This document shows, in pieces, positions 34,197-43,420 of a DNA stretch of 61,590 nt. This DNA comes from Streptomyces fulvoviolaceus. GTDB lineage: Bacteria; Actinomycetota; Actinomycetes; Streptomycetales; Streptomycetaceae. The notes beneath the pieces are model-generated. The model was not told the origin of the DNA. It worked only from the letters and a program-made list of their open reading frames with translations, and did no database searches. The stretch's first letter is position 1; each line of letters begins with the position of its first letter. The stretch is from assembly GCF_000718165.1 (NCBI RefSeq), contig NZ_JOEY01000054.1, forward strand, positions 1 to 61,590, read 5' to 3'. Made by a program: the position numbers and the translations under genes.

Positions 34197-34664
34197 ATGG
34201 GAATCGAGTTCTTCAGTCTGCTGTCCGACGAGGGTTGGATCGAGTTGCCGGTCGATCAGGCCGCTCCCTCGTACTTGTGGCATGAAGGTGGTCTCCTCGC
34301 TGATGCCCCGGTCGACATGGAGGAGACCTTCAAAGGCAATATGTGGCTCTCGACCAAGGTGGACGGGTCATTCAATCTGAACGGGCTCCGGTGCGCCCCT
34401 AACTTCTCGGTGCCCCGCCATCACCACAACCTCGATGAATTGATCATCGTTTTCGGCGGCCAGTTCCACGTCAACTGGGGCAAGGACGGGGAGGAGGGCA
34501 GCCGGACCGTCGGCCCGGGCGAATTCTGGATCAGCGAAGCCGGAACTCCCTATCTCATGACGGCCGGCAGCGAGGGCGTCACCTACATCGAGACGTGGCC
34601 CGAACCGATGGAGAAGCTCGAGACGTACTGGCACGACGCGGGCTGGGTCCAACGCCGTCACTGA
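34197..34664 (+). CDS. Cupin-domain protein, paralogue of the divergent neighbour
   Basis: 155 residues from ATG 34197. Metal motif FSVPRHHHNLDELIIVFGGQ, motif 2 GPGEFWISEAGTPYLMTAG, C-terminus LETYWHDAGWVQRRH. The two cupins differ mainly in the N-terminal 30 residues and in a small loop after the metal motif. They may form a hetero-oligomer or act on successive intermediates. I cannot assign a reaction. Confidence 0.78.
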   Translation: MGIEFFSLLSDEGWIELPVDQAAPSYLWHEGGLLADAPVDMEETFKGNMWLSTKVDGSFNLNGLRCAPNFSVPRHHHNLDELIIVFGGQFHVNWGKDGEEGSRTVGPGEFWISEAGTPYLMTAGSEGVTYIETWPEPMEKLETYWHDAGWVQRRH

Positions 34665-34718
34665 ACCGGCAGCCCGTCCGCCCCGGCCCCTGCGCGGGCG
34701 GCGACGAGGGATCGGCAG

Positions 34719-35597
34719 CTATGTCCGGGGGCCCGCACTCCTGCACCGGAAGCTCGCGTTCCAGATCGCGACAGCCGTGTTGCGTACGGCCTCGCTCGCC
34801 ATACCCCATCTCATCCGGCCGGCCGGTCCCGTGACGGACACCGCCCCGATGGCGCGCCCCGAGCCGCGGATCGGGGCGGCGACGCAGACGAGTTCCTCGT
34901 AGGCCTCACCCCGGTCGAACGCCACTCCCACTTCACGAACCCGGTTGAGTTCCCTCCGTAGGGCGAGGGGTTCCGTGATGGTGTTCGCCGTCTTCCGCGG
35001 CATCCCGGAGGAGGTCACCAGGCGGATGGCCTCGTCGTCGAACGCGGCTATCGCCTTGCCCAGCGCGGTGCAGTAGGCGGGCTTGCGTCCGCCGCGTCGG
35101 GTCGGCAGCCGGAACTGGCCCACCACGATGCGTTCGAGGTACACGACCTCGGCCTGGTCGAGGATGCCGAGCTGCGCGGACATGCCGGTCTTGGTCGCGA
35201 GGGCCTGCAGGTGCGGGAACGCGGCTTCCTGCAGCCGGTTCCCTTCGACCGCCAGGGTTCCCAGCTCGAACAGCCGCATACCGACGCGATAGCCGCCGGG
35301 ATCGCGTTCGACCCACCCGACCTGGCAGAGTTGGTCGGCCAGGCGATGCAGGGTCGACTTCGGCAGCCCCGTGCACTCACTGAGGTCACCGAGACTCAGC
35401 ACCTGCTGACCGCCGTTGAAGGCCTCCATGATCGAGGCGACCCGTCCGAGGACGGTACGTTCCGGACAGCGCCGGTCGCCGGCTTCTTCGTCATGGCGGT
35501 TTGGCATCGCCACGATGCATTCGCCCAGAGGCTCGATGATCGATTCCACAGGCATGGCCGACGCACCCAGTGCCGAGCTCGTAAACACGACTGCCAC
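34719..35597 (-). CDS. IclR-family regulator of the Rieske/cupin region
   Basis: Up to 292 residues. Winged helix at about residues 45-105 (VLGRVASIMEAFNGGQQVLS, then LSECTGLPKSTLHRLADQL), effector domain with AYCTALGKAIAAFDDEA and VCVAAPIRGSGRAIGAVSV. The GTG at 35597 has its AGAAGG directly adjacent, too close; ATG 35555 or 35507 are better biologically though without strong ribosome sites. Palindromes overlap and precede the start. TYCCG-type sites at nearby oxygenase, VOC and cupin promoters make it the likely controller of these genes. Confidence 0.82.
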   Translation of the reverse strand: MAVVFTSSALGASAMPVESIIEPLGECIVAMPNRHDEEAGDRRCPERTVLGRVASIMEAFNGGQQVLSLGDLSECTGLPKSTLHRLADQLCQVGWVERDPGGYRVGMRLFELGTLAVEGNRLQEAAFPHLQALATKTGMSAQLGILDQAEVVYLERIVVGQFRLPTRRGGRKPAYCTALGKAIAAFDDEAIRLVTSSGMPRKTANTITEPLALRRELNRVREVGVAFDRGEAYEELVCVAAPIRGSGRAIGAVSVTGPAGRMRWGMASEAVRNTAVAIWNASFRCRSAGPRT

Positions 35598-35611
35598 CCT
35601 TCTATTCAGGG
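35597..35611. promoter_or_regulatory. CCCT-AGGG palindrome at the IclR start
   Basis: CCCTTCTATTCAGGG, arms CCCT and AGGG seven bases apart, overlapping the most upstream possible start of the IclR gene. Similar to the palindrome at 35686, so the pair may be an autoregulatory operator. Confidence 0.45.
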
Positions 35612-35685
35612 CACTAAACTCCTCCCCGAATCAAACCTGTACTGAGAATTATGCCCGATATTGCCATCTTTGGCTTATAATCAGT

Positions 35686-35701
35686 ACCCTGTAATCAGGG
35701 T
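35686..35701. promoter_or_regulatory. Perfect palindrome upstream of the IclR gene
   Basis: ACCCTGTAATCAGGGT: arms ACCCTG and CAGGGT with TAAT between. It lies about 90 bases upstream of the IclR gene. The sequence between the two palindromes is AT-rich for this genome (GATATTGCCATC, GGCTTATAATCAG), consistent with a promoter. Confidence 0.55.
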
Positions 35702-36825
35702 CACACTCGCGAATCCGCCTGTCAACCGTTCGTAAGGCCTCGGCGAGATCGATCTCTGCCGGGCCCCATGACCGCCTCGGCGGCGTCGCGCGCCTGCGAG
35801 AGACCCCCGAGCAGTCGGGTCGTGTCCGCCCGACTGCGAATTCTGCGGGCGGGCTCCAACTGGCCGTCGACAGAAGGACGACGGAAGCGGCGGAGGACCC
35901 CGCCGAGGTACCCAAGCACTCAGGACGGGCCTGGACCACACGGGCGGCCACGGGCCGACTCCGGCACGACCTCTCCGCCGACGCGGCCCCACCTGCCCGG
36001 CACCCCGCCCCATCAGCCGCGACACTCACGATCCTGGACGCACAACCCTTGCAATGAGGATACTCATCAAGCTAATTTGACGACGCGGTCTGCCGCACCG
36101 GGGCGACGAGACCCGATCAGGCCGCTGCGTCAGCGTCTTCGTCCGCGAGGGCCGTCCTTGCGTCAGGGCAAGAGGTCAGGGACCAGACAGCTCCGGCCGC
36201 GCGATCGCTCCGGGCGGAGTTCAGGCAGGGGTTCGGCACCACCCAGGCAGTCCCCCACTCGACAGGCCACCTGCTCAAGGCGGCCTTCGCCCCAGACAAC
36301 AAGCAGACGTCGGCGGCGCACCTCATCCAGGCACCGGCCCGACGGCGCTCCGGGGTTCGAACCGGTGCGTGGCATTGACCAGTTGTGGCACCTGATCGTT
36401 CCGTCGATGTCCCCCAACAGCCCACTTACACGCGCGGCGGCACAGGGGCAGTGCTGGCGGACGAGCGCCGCGCGGCAACAGCCAGGGCTCGGACGGCCGG
36501 GGCTGCACGACATATTCCGATAGACGGCAATTACGTATACTCTTCTAAATCGAGGGCCGAGGCTACGTGGAGTGACCGTACGACATCGGCTTGCGGGGCC
36601 ACAGCATCCCGCTCCGGGCCTCACAGTCAGCAGTGGCTGGAACACACAGGAACACCGCGGGGCGGTACATCGGATCCGAGCGCCACGTCGATGCTGTCAC
36701 TCCGCTCGCGCCTCTTCGCAGTGAGCCGACCCGAGTTCGAGCTCCCACCGCGACGCTCCACGGCGCGCGATGGCCGTGTCCTGCGGGGGCGGGATCTCTA
36801 TGAAGTCGACAAGGAGGCGGTCAGA
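35702..36825. other. Long region without an intact gene
   Basis: Frames on both strands are broken or lack ribosome sites. A stretch around 36115-36375 has high third-position GC in a rightward frame (QEVRDQTAPAARSLRAEF, then STGHLLKAAFAPDNKQTSA) and looks like the debris of a gene I cannot name. A tRNA T-arm-like GGTTCGAACC occurs at 36355. Near 36516-36542 TTCCGA and TATACT, 15 bases apart, could be a promoter for the small gene at 36826. ATGAGGATACTCAT near 36055 is a small palindrome. Confidence 0.45.
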
Positions 36826-37089
36826 GTGCACCGACCGACGGAGGACGTGCGGATCCTGGAAGTCCCTCAGTTCCCGTCTGTGCCCGCGGCGGGTGCGGTG
36901 CTCGTGAAGTGGGGTGCCGGAGCCATCAAGATCAAGCACTCCGAGTTCGCCGAGCACACCGATGAGGCACTGCACGAATTCGGCCTCTCCGAGGAGGAGT
37001 TCGTCCCATCGAAGATCGACGGCGCAGCGATCTGCCGACCGGCCGGCCCAGTGCCGACGAACCCCTTACCCATCGCGAGGGTCGGGTGA
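36826..37089 (+). CDS. Small protein of unknown function upstream of the Liv-type importer
   Basis: 87 residues starting at GTG 36826. The ribosome site AAGGAGG (36811-36817) with an eight-base spacer is one of the best in the window, and third-position GC is high throughout. Sequence features include EDVRILEVPQFPSVPAAGAV, then IKIKHSEFAEHTDEALHEFG and a Pro-rich tail. No family recognised, no signal peptide or membrane segment. It precedes the binding-protein gene by about 220 bases and could be cotranscribed. Confidence 0.5.
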   Translation: MHRPTEDVRILEVPQFPSVPAAGAVLVKWGAGAIKIKHSEFAEHTDEALHEFGLSEEEFVPSKIDGAAICRPAGPVPTNPLPIARVG

Positions 37090-37313
37090 CCAGCTCCGTG
37101 GGAGCAGGTCACCCTCATCGCCGGTCGTGAGGTCCTGGGCACGCCGGCCACCATGGTCTGCCGCGGCGCCTGGCCTACGTGCCGTTCGGAATCCGTTTGC
37201 GGCTCTCTCTTCACTTTCTCAGACGGCAGCGTAGCCGCGGCTCTTTCCCGCGGCGCTGCCGATCGCTGATCGCAGCGAGTGCCGGGCACTCGCCGACACT
37301 TTGGGAAGCAGAC

Positions 37314-38582
37314 ATGACGGAGTCGGTCAGACGAGTCTTCTCCTCGCCCCGATCACGGGCATCGGTCGCACTGATCTCGACCGCGGTCCTGCTTGCAGGA
37401 TGCGGAGGCGGCGCTGGCGCCACCACCACGGACAGCACCGAAATACCGACCGCGCTGGCGAGCGCGTTCCCAGGCAAGAAGGCGACCGGCGAGCCGGTCA
37501 GGATCGGCCTGATCACCAATGAGGGCGGCGCCACCACCAGCCAGCCCGAGAACAGGGAGGCCGCCGAAGCGGCCCGGAAGTACGCCAATGACAACCTCGG
37601 CGGGATCGCGGGCAGACCGATCAAGTTCGTGATCTGCAAGACCAAGGAAGAGCCGGCGACCGCACGGGACTGCGCGAACCAGATGGTCGAGCAGAAAGTC
37701 GACGCGGTCGTACTGACGAGCAGCGCCATGGGTGACTCCATGGTGCCGATCGTGACCCAGGCCGGCATTCCCTGGACGAGCGCTGTGGCCGCCAGCAACG
37801 CCGAAGCCACCAGCACCAACTCCTTCTCCTGGACGGGCGGTTTCCCGGCGACCATGACGTCGATGGCCGCGTACGCGAAGGAGAAGGGGTACAAGAAGGT
37901 TGCCGCGTTCGTGATCGACGCGCCGGCCGTGGTCAGCGGTGTCGAGGCCATCGGCAAGCCGGTCTTCACCAAGGCCGGCATCGGCCTGCAGATCGTGGCG
38001 ATAGCGGCGGGCACGCCGGATGCGTCACCTCAGGTGAGTGCCGCGCTGCAGAGCAAGCCCGATGCCATCGCCGTCATCGGAGAGTCGACCGTGTGCACCT
38101 CCGTGCTCCAGGCGATGGGCACGCTCGGCGGCGACACCCCGCGGATGGCCGTCCAGTCGTGTGTGGCCCCTGAGGTCGTCGACGCCGTGGGCGCGGGCAT
38201 GGACGGCACGCAGGTGTTCAGCGGCTTCGACACGGCCAGTGACGACATCGAGGCCCAGCTCTACCGACAGGTGATGAAGCAGTACAGCCCCGACACACCG
38301 ACCCAGGGGTACGCGGCGGTCGGGTACCAGAGCGTGCTCGGTCTGGTGCGTGCGCTGCACAGCCTGACGGGCGAGGTCACGCCGAAGACGATCGCCGCGG
38401 CCCTGCGCTCGGCCAAGAACGTCGCGTTGCCCGCGGGCCACGGCTCCACGTTCACCTGTGACTCCTCGGCGGTACCGGGGCTGAAGGCGGCCTGCTCGGC
38501 GCAGTTGGTCACCGGCACGGTGTCCGGCGGCAAGCTGGAGAAGGTGCGGGTCATCGATCCCAGTCCGTTGTTCGCGCGGTAG
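37314..38582 (+). CDS. Branched-chain amino acid-type ABC transporter, substrate-binding lipoprotein
   Basis: 422 residues from ATG 37314. The lipobox LLAGC ends near residue 26. The mature domain is LivK-like: VRIGLITNEGGATTSQPENR, EAAEAARKYANDNLGGIAGR, then CKTKEEPATARDCANQMVEQ. LivK-type proteins in actinobacterial degradation loci often bind hydrophobic acids or ring compounds rather than amino acids. It is followed 30 bases later by the fused permease-ATPase gene. An inverted piece related to the conserved leader element, ACTTTCTCAGAC, is at 37213-37224. Confidence 0.85.
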   Translation: MTESVRRVFSSPRSRASVALISTAVLLAGCGGGAGATTTDSTEIPTALASAFPGKKATGEPVRIGLITNEGGATTSQPENREAAEAARKYANDNLGGIAGRPIKFVICKTKEEPATARDCANQMVEQKVDAVVLTSSAMGDSMVPIVTQAGIPWTSAVAASNAEATSTNSFSWTGGFPATMTSMAAYAKEKGYKKVAAFVIDAPAVVSGVEAIGKPVFTKAGIGLQIVAIAAGTPDASPQVSAALQSKPDAIAVIGESTVCTSVLQAMGTLGGDTPRMAVQSCVAPEVVDAVGAGMDGTQVFSGFDTASDDIEAQLYRQVMKQYSPDTPTQGYAAVGYQSVLGLVRALHSLTGEVTPKTIAAALRSAKNVALPAGHGSTFTCDSSAVPGLKAACSAQLVTGTVSGGKLEKVRVIDPSPLFAR

Positions 38583-38612
38583 TCGGAACAGCCGGAAGGG
38601 ACGGTCTCGCCG

Positions 38613-41399
38613 ATGAGCCAGTATGTCGTGTTCCTGTTGCTGGGACTGGGGAGTGGGGCGGTGTTCGGCGCGCTCGCGCTGGCGCTGGTGCTGACCTACC
38701 GCAGTTCCGGGGTGGTCAACTTCGCCACCGGGGCGCTCGCGCTGTACAGCGCGTACACCTATGCGTTCCTGCGCCAGGGTGAGCTGTTGGTGCCGATACC
38801 GGGCCTGCCGACGACGGTCGGGCTCGGTGGACCGCTCGGGCTTGTGCCGGCGATGGTGATCTCGCTGGTGCTCGCCGCGGTCCTGGGGGTGGTGTTGTAC
38901 GGGCTGGTCTTCCGGCAGCTGCGGTCCGCGCCGCCGGTGGCGAAAGCCGTCGCCTCGATCGGGGTGATGCTGGTGATCCAGGCCGTGCTCGCCGCGCGGG
39001 TGGGCACCGCACAGGTGTCGGTCAAGGCCATCCTGCCGAACGACCCGGTGGAATGGGGTGGGTCGCGTATCCCCGGCGACCGGCTGTGGTTCGCGGCGGT
39101 CATCGTCGTACTGACCGTCGCGCTGGCGCTGGTGTTCCGGCTGACCCGGTTCGGCCTTGCGGCCAGGGCGGCGGCGGAATCGGAGAAGGGCGCGCTGGTC
39201 AGCGGGTTGTCGCCGGAACGGATCGCGGTGGCGAACTGGGCGCTGAGTTCAGCCATCGCCGGCCTGTCCGGCATTCTGATCGCACCGATCGTGCCCCTGG
39301 TCCCGATTTCGTACACCCTGTTCATCGTGCCGGCCCTCGCCGCGGCCCTGGTCGGCAACTTCACCGCGCTGGTCCCCGCCGTGGGAGCCGGCCTGGTCAT
39401 CGGGATGCTGCAGTCGGAACTGCAGTTCCTGCAAGGGAAGTGGTCATGGCTTCCCCAGACCGGCACGGCGCAACTGGTGCCGCTGGCCGTGATCCTGGCC
39501 TACCTCGTGGTCCGCGGACGGCCACTGCCCACCCGCGGCTCCTTGATCCAGCAGGCGTTGGGCCGCGCGCCGCGGCCCGATCGCATCCTGGGCCCGGCTG
39601 TCGTGAGCACGGGCCTTGGTGTCGTCGTTCTCTTCGCCACCCACGGAAGCATCCGTGCCGCGGTGATCACCTCGCTGACGCTGGCGGTGATCTCGTTGTC
39701 GCTGGTGGTCGTCACCGGGTTCGCCGGTCAGATCTCGCTGGCCCAGCTGACCCTGGCCGGGGTCGGCGCGTTCAGCCTCAGCAAGCTGAGTGCGGGGTGG
39801 GGGATCCCCTTCCCGTTGGCGCCGCTGCTGGCGGCCGTGGTGGCGATGGTGATCGGCGTCGTGATCGGGCTTCCCGCCCTGCGGATCCGTGGCCTGCCGG
39901 CAGCCGTCGTCACGGTCGCACTGGCGGTCGCGCTGGAGGCCTTCTGGTTCCGCAACACCGAGCTCAACGGCGGCCTGGACGGCTCGAAGGTCCCCTCGCC
40001 ACGCCTGTTCGGGATCGACCTCGGCATCGGTGCCGGCGAGGACTACCCGCGCATCCCGTTCGCGTTGCTGTGCCTGGTCGTGCTGTTGCTGGTCGGCCTG
40101 GGGGTGGCGTGGCTGCGCCGCAGCCGGCTCGGTGCGGCGATGCTGGCCGTGCGCGCCAACGAGCGGTCGGCCGCCGCGGCAGGGATCGACGTCGCCCGCA
40201 CGAAGATCATCGCCTTCGCGATCGGAGCGTTCGTCGCCGGGCTCGGGGGTGCTCTGCTCGGCTACCAACAGACCGTCGCCGACGCCGAGATGTTCACCGC
40301 GATCGGTGGACTGGGCTTGTTCGCCACCGCGTACCTGGCAGGCATCACCTCCCTGTCCGGCGGCCTCGTGGCCGGTGTGATGGGGGCCGGAGGCCTGCTG
40401 CCCGTACTGCTGGACCGGGCCTTGTCCATGGGCGAGTGGTACGGCGTGATCATGGGCATCGGCCTGGTGCTCACCGTGATCACGAACCCGGAGGGCATCG
40501 TCGGTCCGGCGCACGAACTGATGAACAAGCTGCGGCACAGGCGCCGGTCCGCCGTCGACGCCGTCGACGACCAGGACGCCGAGCCTCTGACCGGGACGAC
40601 ACCGTCCGCCCGCCCGCCGGTCCCCGATCCGGGCGACGTGGTGCTCTCGGTGCGCGATGTCGGGGTGCGTTACGGCGGAGTGGTGGCGGTCGACTCGGTG
40701 TCCTTCGCCGTGCGCTCGGGCGAGATCGTCGGCGTGATCGGCCCGAACGGTGCCGGGAAGACCACCCTGCTCGACGCGATCAGCGGATACAGCCGCAGTA
40801 CGGGAACGGTCGAGTTCGACGGGCGGCCGATTTCGTCGCTGAAGCCGCATCAGCGGGGCCGGGCGGGCCTCGGACGCACGTTCCAGGGCATCGAGCTCTA
40901 CGAGGATCTCAGTGTGGAGGAGAACGTGCTGGTCGGGGAGGCCGCGGCCCGGCACGGCGGCGACCATGTCGGCACCGTTCAGGGGCTGGATCTGCGGAAC
41001 CGCTTGTTCGAGACGCTTCACCTGAGCCGATTCCGGGCCCAGCCGGCGCGTGAACTGTCCCAGGGCAGGCGGCAGTTGGTGTCGATCGCGCGTGCACTGG
41101 CCGGGCGTCCCCGGATGCTGCTCCTCGACGAGCCCGCGGCCGGCCTGGACAGTTCCGAGAGCCGGTGGCTGGGTGACCGGCTGCGTGCCGTCCGGGCCGC
41201 CGGAGTGACGGTACTGCTGATCGACCACGACATGGGGTTGGTGCTCGACGTGTGCGATCGGATCGTCGTGCTGGACATCGGGAAGGTGATCGCGGAGGGA
41301 ACCCCCGCCGAGGTCAAGGCCGATCCACGGGTCGCCACCGCTTACCTCGGTGCGACCCGGGTCGATGCGAGCCAAGTGCGTGGGGAGGTCGTCCAGTGA
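38613..41399 (+). CDS. Fused Liv-type ABC transporter: LivH-LivM permeases plus LivG ATPase
   Basis: 928 residues combining three normally separate subunits. Residues 1-300 are a LivH-like permease (LTYRSSGVVNFATGALALYS); residues 330-640 are a LivM-like permease (VVVTGFAGQISLAQLTLAGV, VRANERSAAAAGIDVARTKI); residues 670-920 are a LivG-like ATPase (Walker A GPNGAGKTT, LGRTFQGIELYEDLSVEENV, signature LSQGRRQL, Walker B MLLLDEPAAGLD). A charged linker of about 40 residues joins permease and ATPase. The product imports whatever the upstream lipoprotein binds. The stop overlaps the LivF gene start (GTGA). Confidence 0.9.
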   Translation: MSQYVVFLLLGLGSGAVFGALALALVLTYRSSGVVNFATGALALYSAYTYAFLRQGELLVPIPGLPTTVGLGGPLGLVPAMVISLVLAAVLGVVLYGLVFRQLRSAPPVAKAVASIGVMLVIQAVLAARVGTAQVSVKAILPNDPVEWGGSRIPGDRLWFAAVIVVLTVALALVFRLTRFGLAARAAAESEKGALVSGLSPERIAVANWALSSAIAGLSGILIAPIVPLVPISYTLFIVPALAAALVGNFTALVPAVGAGLVIGMLQSELQFLQGKWSWLPQTGTAQLVPLAVILAYLVVRGRPLPTRGSLIQQALGRAPRPDRILGPAVVSTGLGVVVLFATHGSIRAAVITSLTLAVISLSLVVVTGFAGQISLAQLTLAGVGAFSLSKLSAGWGIPFPLAPLLAAVVAMVIGVVIGLPALRIRGLPAAVVTVALAVALEAFWFRNTELNGGLDGSKVPSPRLFGIDLGIGAGEDYPRIPFALLCLVVLLLVGLGVAWLRRSRLGAAMLAVRANERSAAAAGIDVARTKIIAFAIGAFVAGLGGALLGYQQTVADAEMFTAIGGLGLFATAYLAGITSLSGGLVAGVMGAGGLLPVLLDRALSMGEWYGVIMGIGLVLTVITNPEGIVGPAHELMNKLRHRRRSAVDAVDDQDAEPLTGTTPSARPPVPDPGDVVLSVRDVGVRYGGVVAVDSVSFAVRSGEIVGVIGPNGAGKTTLLDAISGYSRSTGTVEFDGRPISSLKPHQRGRAGLGRTFQGIELYEDLSVEENVLVGEAAARHGGDHVGTVQGLDLRNRLFETLHLSRFRAQPARELSQGRRQLVSIARALAGRPRMLLLDEPAAGLDSSESRWLGDRLRAVRAAGVTVLLIDHDMGLVLDVCDRIVVLDIGKVIAEGTPAEVKADPRVATAYLGATRVDASQVRGEVVQ

Positions 41400-42148
41400 A
41401 CGGGCAGGAACTGCTGACATGTGAGGGCGTGGACGCGGGCTACGCCAAGGGACTGCCAGTGGTGCGCGCCTTCGACCTGAAGCTCCTCCGCGGCGAGGTC
41501 ACCGCCTTGTTGGGGCCCAACGGCGCCGGGAAAACCACCTTGTTGATGACGCTGGCGGGCCTGCTGCCGCGCCTGGGCGGGACGGTCGCCCTCGACGGCC
41601 GGCAGATCCGTGGTGGGCGGGCGCGTGAGGCCGCCCGGAGGGGGCTGGTCCTCGTGCCCGACGACCGGTCGCTGTTCACCCAGCTGACCGTACGGGACAA
41701 CCTCACGCTCGCCCGGCGGCGTCATGGCAGCACCGTGGACCAGGCGCTCGACTTCTTTCCGGCACTGGGCAAACGTCTGAAGGTCGCGGCCGGCATGCTC
41801 TCCGGCGGGGAACAACAGATGCTGGCTCTGGGCCGGGCCATGATCCAGGACCCGCGGGTCCTGCTCATCGACGAGCTGAGCATGGGGCTGGCGCCGGTGA
41901 TCGTCGAGGAGCTGCTGCCGGTCGTCCGACGGATCGCCGAAGGTACCGGCACGGCGGTCGTGCTGGTCGAGCAGCACGTCCGGCTGGCCCTTGAGGTGGC
42001 GGACCAGGCCGTGGTCCTGGTGCACGGCGAAACGGTGCTGAGCGGGTCCGCCGCAAGGCTCGCGGCGGACCCCGAGCTGCTGGAACGGGCCTACCTCGGC
42101 GAGCAGGCGCCGGAGAGCATGCCGGCCGCGACCGGCGATCGACCATGA
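41396..42148 (+). CDS. livF: Liv-type ABC transporter ATPase, LivF-like
   Basis: 250 residues. Walker A GPNGAGKTT, signature MLSGGEQQMLALGRAM, Walker B VLLIDELSMGLAPVIVEEL, H-loop VVLVEQHVRLAL. The family's SMGLAP wording marks it as LivF rather than LivG. GTG 41396 overlaps the previous stop by four bases, so the two ATPases are made together; the LivG partner is the C-terminal domain of the fused upstream protein. The last gene of the importer, followed by a small gene. Confidence 0.9.
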   Translation: MNGQELLTCEGVDAGYAKGLPVVRAFDLKLLRGEVTALLGPNGAGKTTLLMTLAGLLPRLGGTVALDGRQIRGGRAREAARRGLVLVPDDRSLFTQLTVRDNLTLARRRHGSTVDQALDFFPALGKRLKVAAGMLSGGEQQMLALGRAMIQDPRVLLIDELSMGLAPVIVEELLPVVRRIAEGTGTAVVLVEQHVRLALEVADQAVVLVHGETVLSGSAARLAADPELLERAYLGEQAPESMPAATGDRP

Positions 42149-42209
42149 GAGATCGTCCTGGGTTCCCTCGATATGAAGCGCGACACGAAGAAGGAGTGAA
42201 GGGTGGAAC

Positions 42210-42419
42210 ATGAGCAGCAGTGAGGGCGCACTTGAGGAGAAGCCGCTCGGGTGCCTGCCCGGCATCCCGAACAGCGGTAGCGGCTACGGCGGTCAGGTGA
42301 TCGACCCCGAGAACGACGAGGGCACGTACTTGCACTCATACGGTGAGTGGAGTGGGACTCCCACTCGACAGCAGGCCCTGAGTTTCGCCAGGGTCCCCAC
42401 CGGAAGCGTGTCGGTGTGA
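42210..42419 (+). CDS. Small unknown protein, paralogue of the 58095 product
   Basis: 69 residues from ATG 42210. It shares ALEEKPL at the N-terminus, then a spaced pattern N-x-G, GQ, P, D, Y, W and AR with the 72-residue protein at 58095-58313. It lacks the CWCSCG cysteines of that paralogue (here LHSYGEW). No family recognised. It overlaps the next gene by GTGA and follows LivF by 61 bases, so it is translated as part of the importer/thioesterase operon. Conservation between two sites of the same locus argues that it is a real gene. Confidence 0.65.
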   Translation: MSSSEGALEEKPLGCLPGIPNSGSGYGGQVIDPENDEGTYLHSYGEWSGTPTRQQALSFARVPTGSVSV

Positions 42420-43102
42420 GGAGGCCCGGGCTCCCTCCCGGCAGCAGCCGGTCCGACGACCCGGCTCTGGGGCTGGACACCGCCGAGTCGGAGCGAATCC
42501 CGCAGGTCGAATCGTGGACCCGGTCGACGGGACCGGACGGCGAGCCCGGAGACGGGTACGGCGAAATGATCGCGCGCCTGCGCACCTTCCTGGACCATGT
42601 CGCGGCTGCGCGGCTGGACACCGGGACGGTGACCGCACTGGCGGATGACCTCGGCGCCTGGTGCGAGCGCCTCTCGGACGCGGCGGTTCCTGAACGCGAG
42701 CAGGTCTTCGGGCACCGGTACGACGTGCTGGGCCGTGGTCAGACGATGGCGCCGGCTTTCCGGGTCCACGAGGCCGATCGTTTCAGTGTCCGTGGCACGG
42801 TCCGCTTCGGCCGGTACTTCCTGGGCGGGAACGGAGCGGTCCATGGTGGTGCCGTCCCGCTTCTCTTCGACGAGGTCCTGGGGCGCCTGTCGGGCTCGGC
42901 CGGCCGCAGCCGAGCCCGCACCGCCTACCTGCACACCGATTTCCGATCGGTCACCCCGATCGGAGCAGAACTCGACGTACACGGCTGGTTCGTGAGCGAG
43001 GAAGGCCGAAAGCGCGTACTCAGGGCCGAGATTCGTCACGGTGAAGTGCTCTGTGCCGAGGCGGAGGGGCTGTTCATCGTCCTGAATCCCGGTCAGCCCT
43101 GA
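42416..43102 (+). CDS. PaaI-type hotdog thioesterase
   Basis: 228 residues from GTG 42416, overlapping the small upstream gene. The N-terminal 100 residues are a variable, charged region; the hotdog domain follows with GTVRFGRYFLGGNGAVHGGA (the NxxxxHGG pattern of PaaI/acyl-CoA thioesterases), LLFDEVLGRL, TAYLHTDFRSVTPIG and ELDVHGWFVSEEGRK. It would hydrolyse an acyl-CoA intermediate. In line with the CoA chemistry that fills the right half of the window. Confidence 0.75.
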   Translation: MRRPGLPPGSSRSDDPALGLDTAESERIPQVESWTRSTGPDGEPGDGYGEMIARLRTFLDHVAAARLDTGTVTALADDLGAWCERLSDAAVPEREQVFGHRYDVLGRGQTMAPAFRVHEADRFSVRGTVRFGRYFLGGNGAVHGGAVPLLFDEVLGRLSGSAGRSRARTAYLHTDFRSVTPIGAELDVHGWFVSEEGRKRVLRAEIRHGEVLCAEAEGLFIVLNPGQP

Positions 43103-43316
43103 CTTCAGGCGACGCCGGTCCTACTCCGCGGGCGACGACCGACGGCAGGGCACCGTCACCTCATCAGGCCTGAGCCTGGGGTCGGCCTCGGTCACGTCGT
43201 TCATCACCGCAACGGTCCGCTGATGGGCGGCCGCGCCGTGTCGGCCGCCCGCTTCGGCCAAAGCCGAGCGCAGTCGTCTGCGGCCGGCTCTGGTCCCTCC
43301 TGCCGTTCAACAGAGC

Positions 43317-43397
43317 GTGAGCGCAGCGGACTCGGACAACTCGTCGGCCTCTGATGTGTTCGACATGCCGACCGACGAGTTCTACGACACCGGTTGA
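43317..43397 (+). other. Possible 26-codon peptide frame
   Basis: A GTG-to-TGA frame whose product is acidic and ends DVFDMPTDEFYDTG. No ribosome site precedes it. It ends 24 bases before the conserved leader element. Possibly the tail of a lost gene; listed so that it can be ruled in or out. Confidence 0.15.
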
Positions 43398-43420
43398 GCC
43401 GTCACCGCGGCGAGCCCGGC

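Noticed and set aside
36300..36375. Possible tRNA gene or tRNA 3' end (GGTTCGAACC at 36355).
   Set aside because: The T-stem does not pair properly and no D-arm or anticodon arm can be drawn upstream; kept only as a note for an attachment-site remnant.
39444..41420. Long leftward and second rightward open frames over the fused Liv transporter.
   Set aside because: They lack domains and follow codon positions of the clear transporter gene, so they are shadows.
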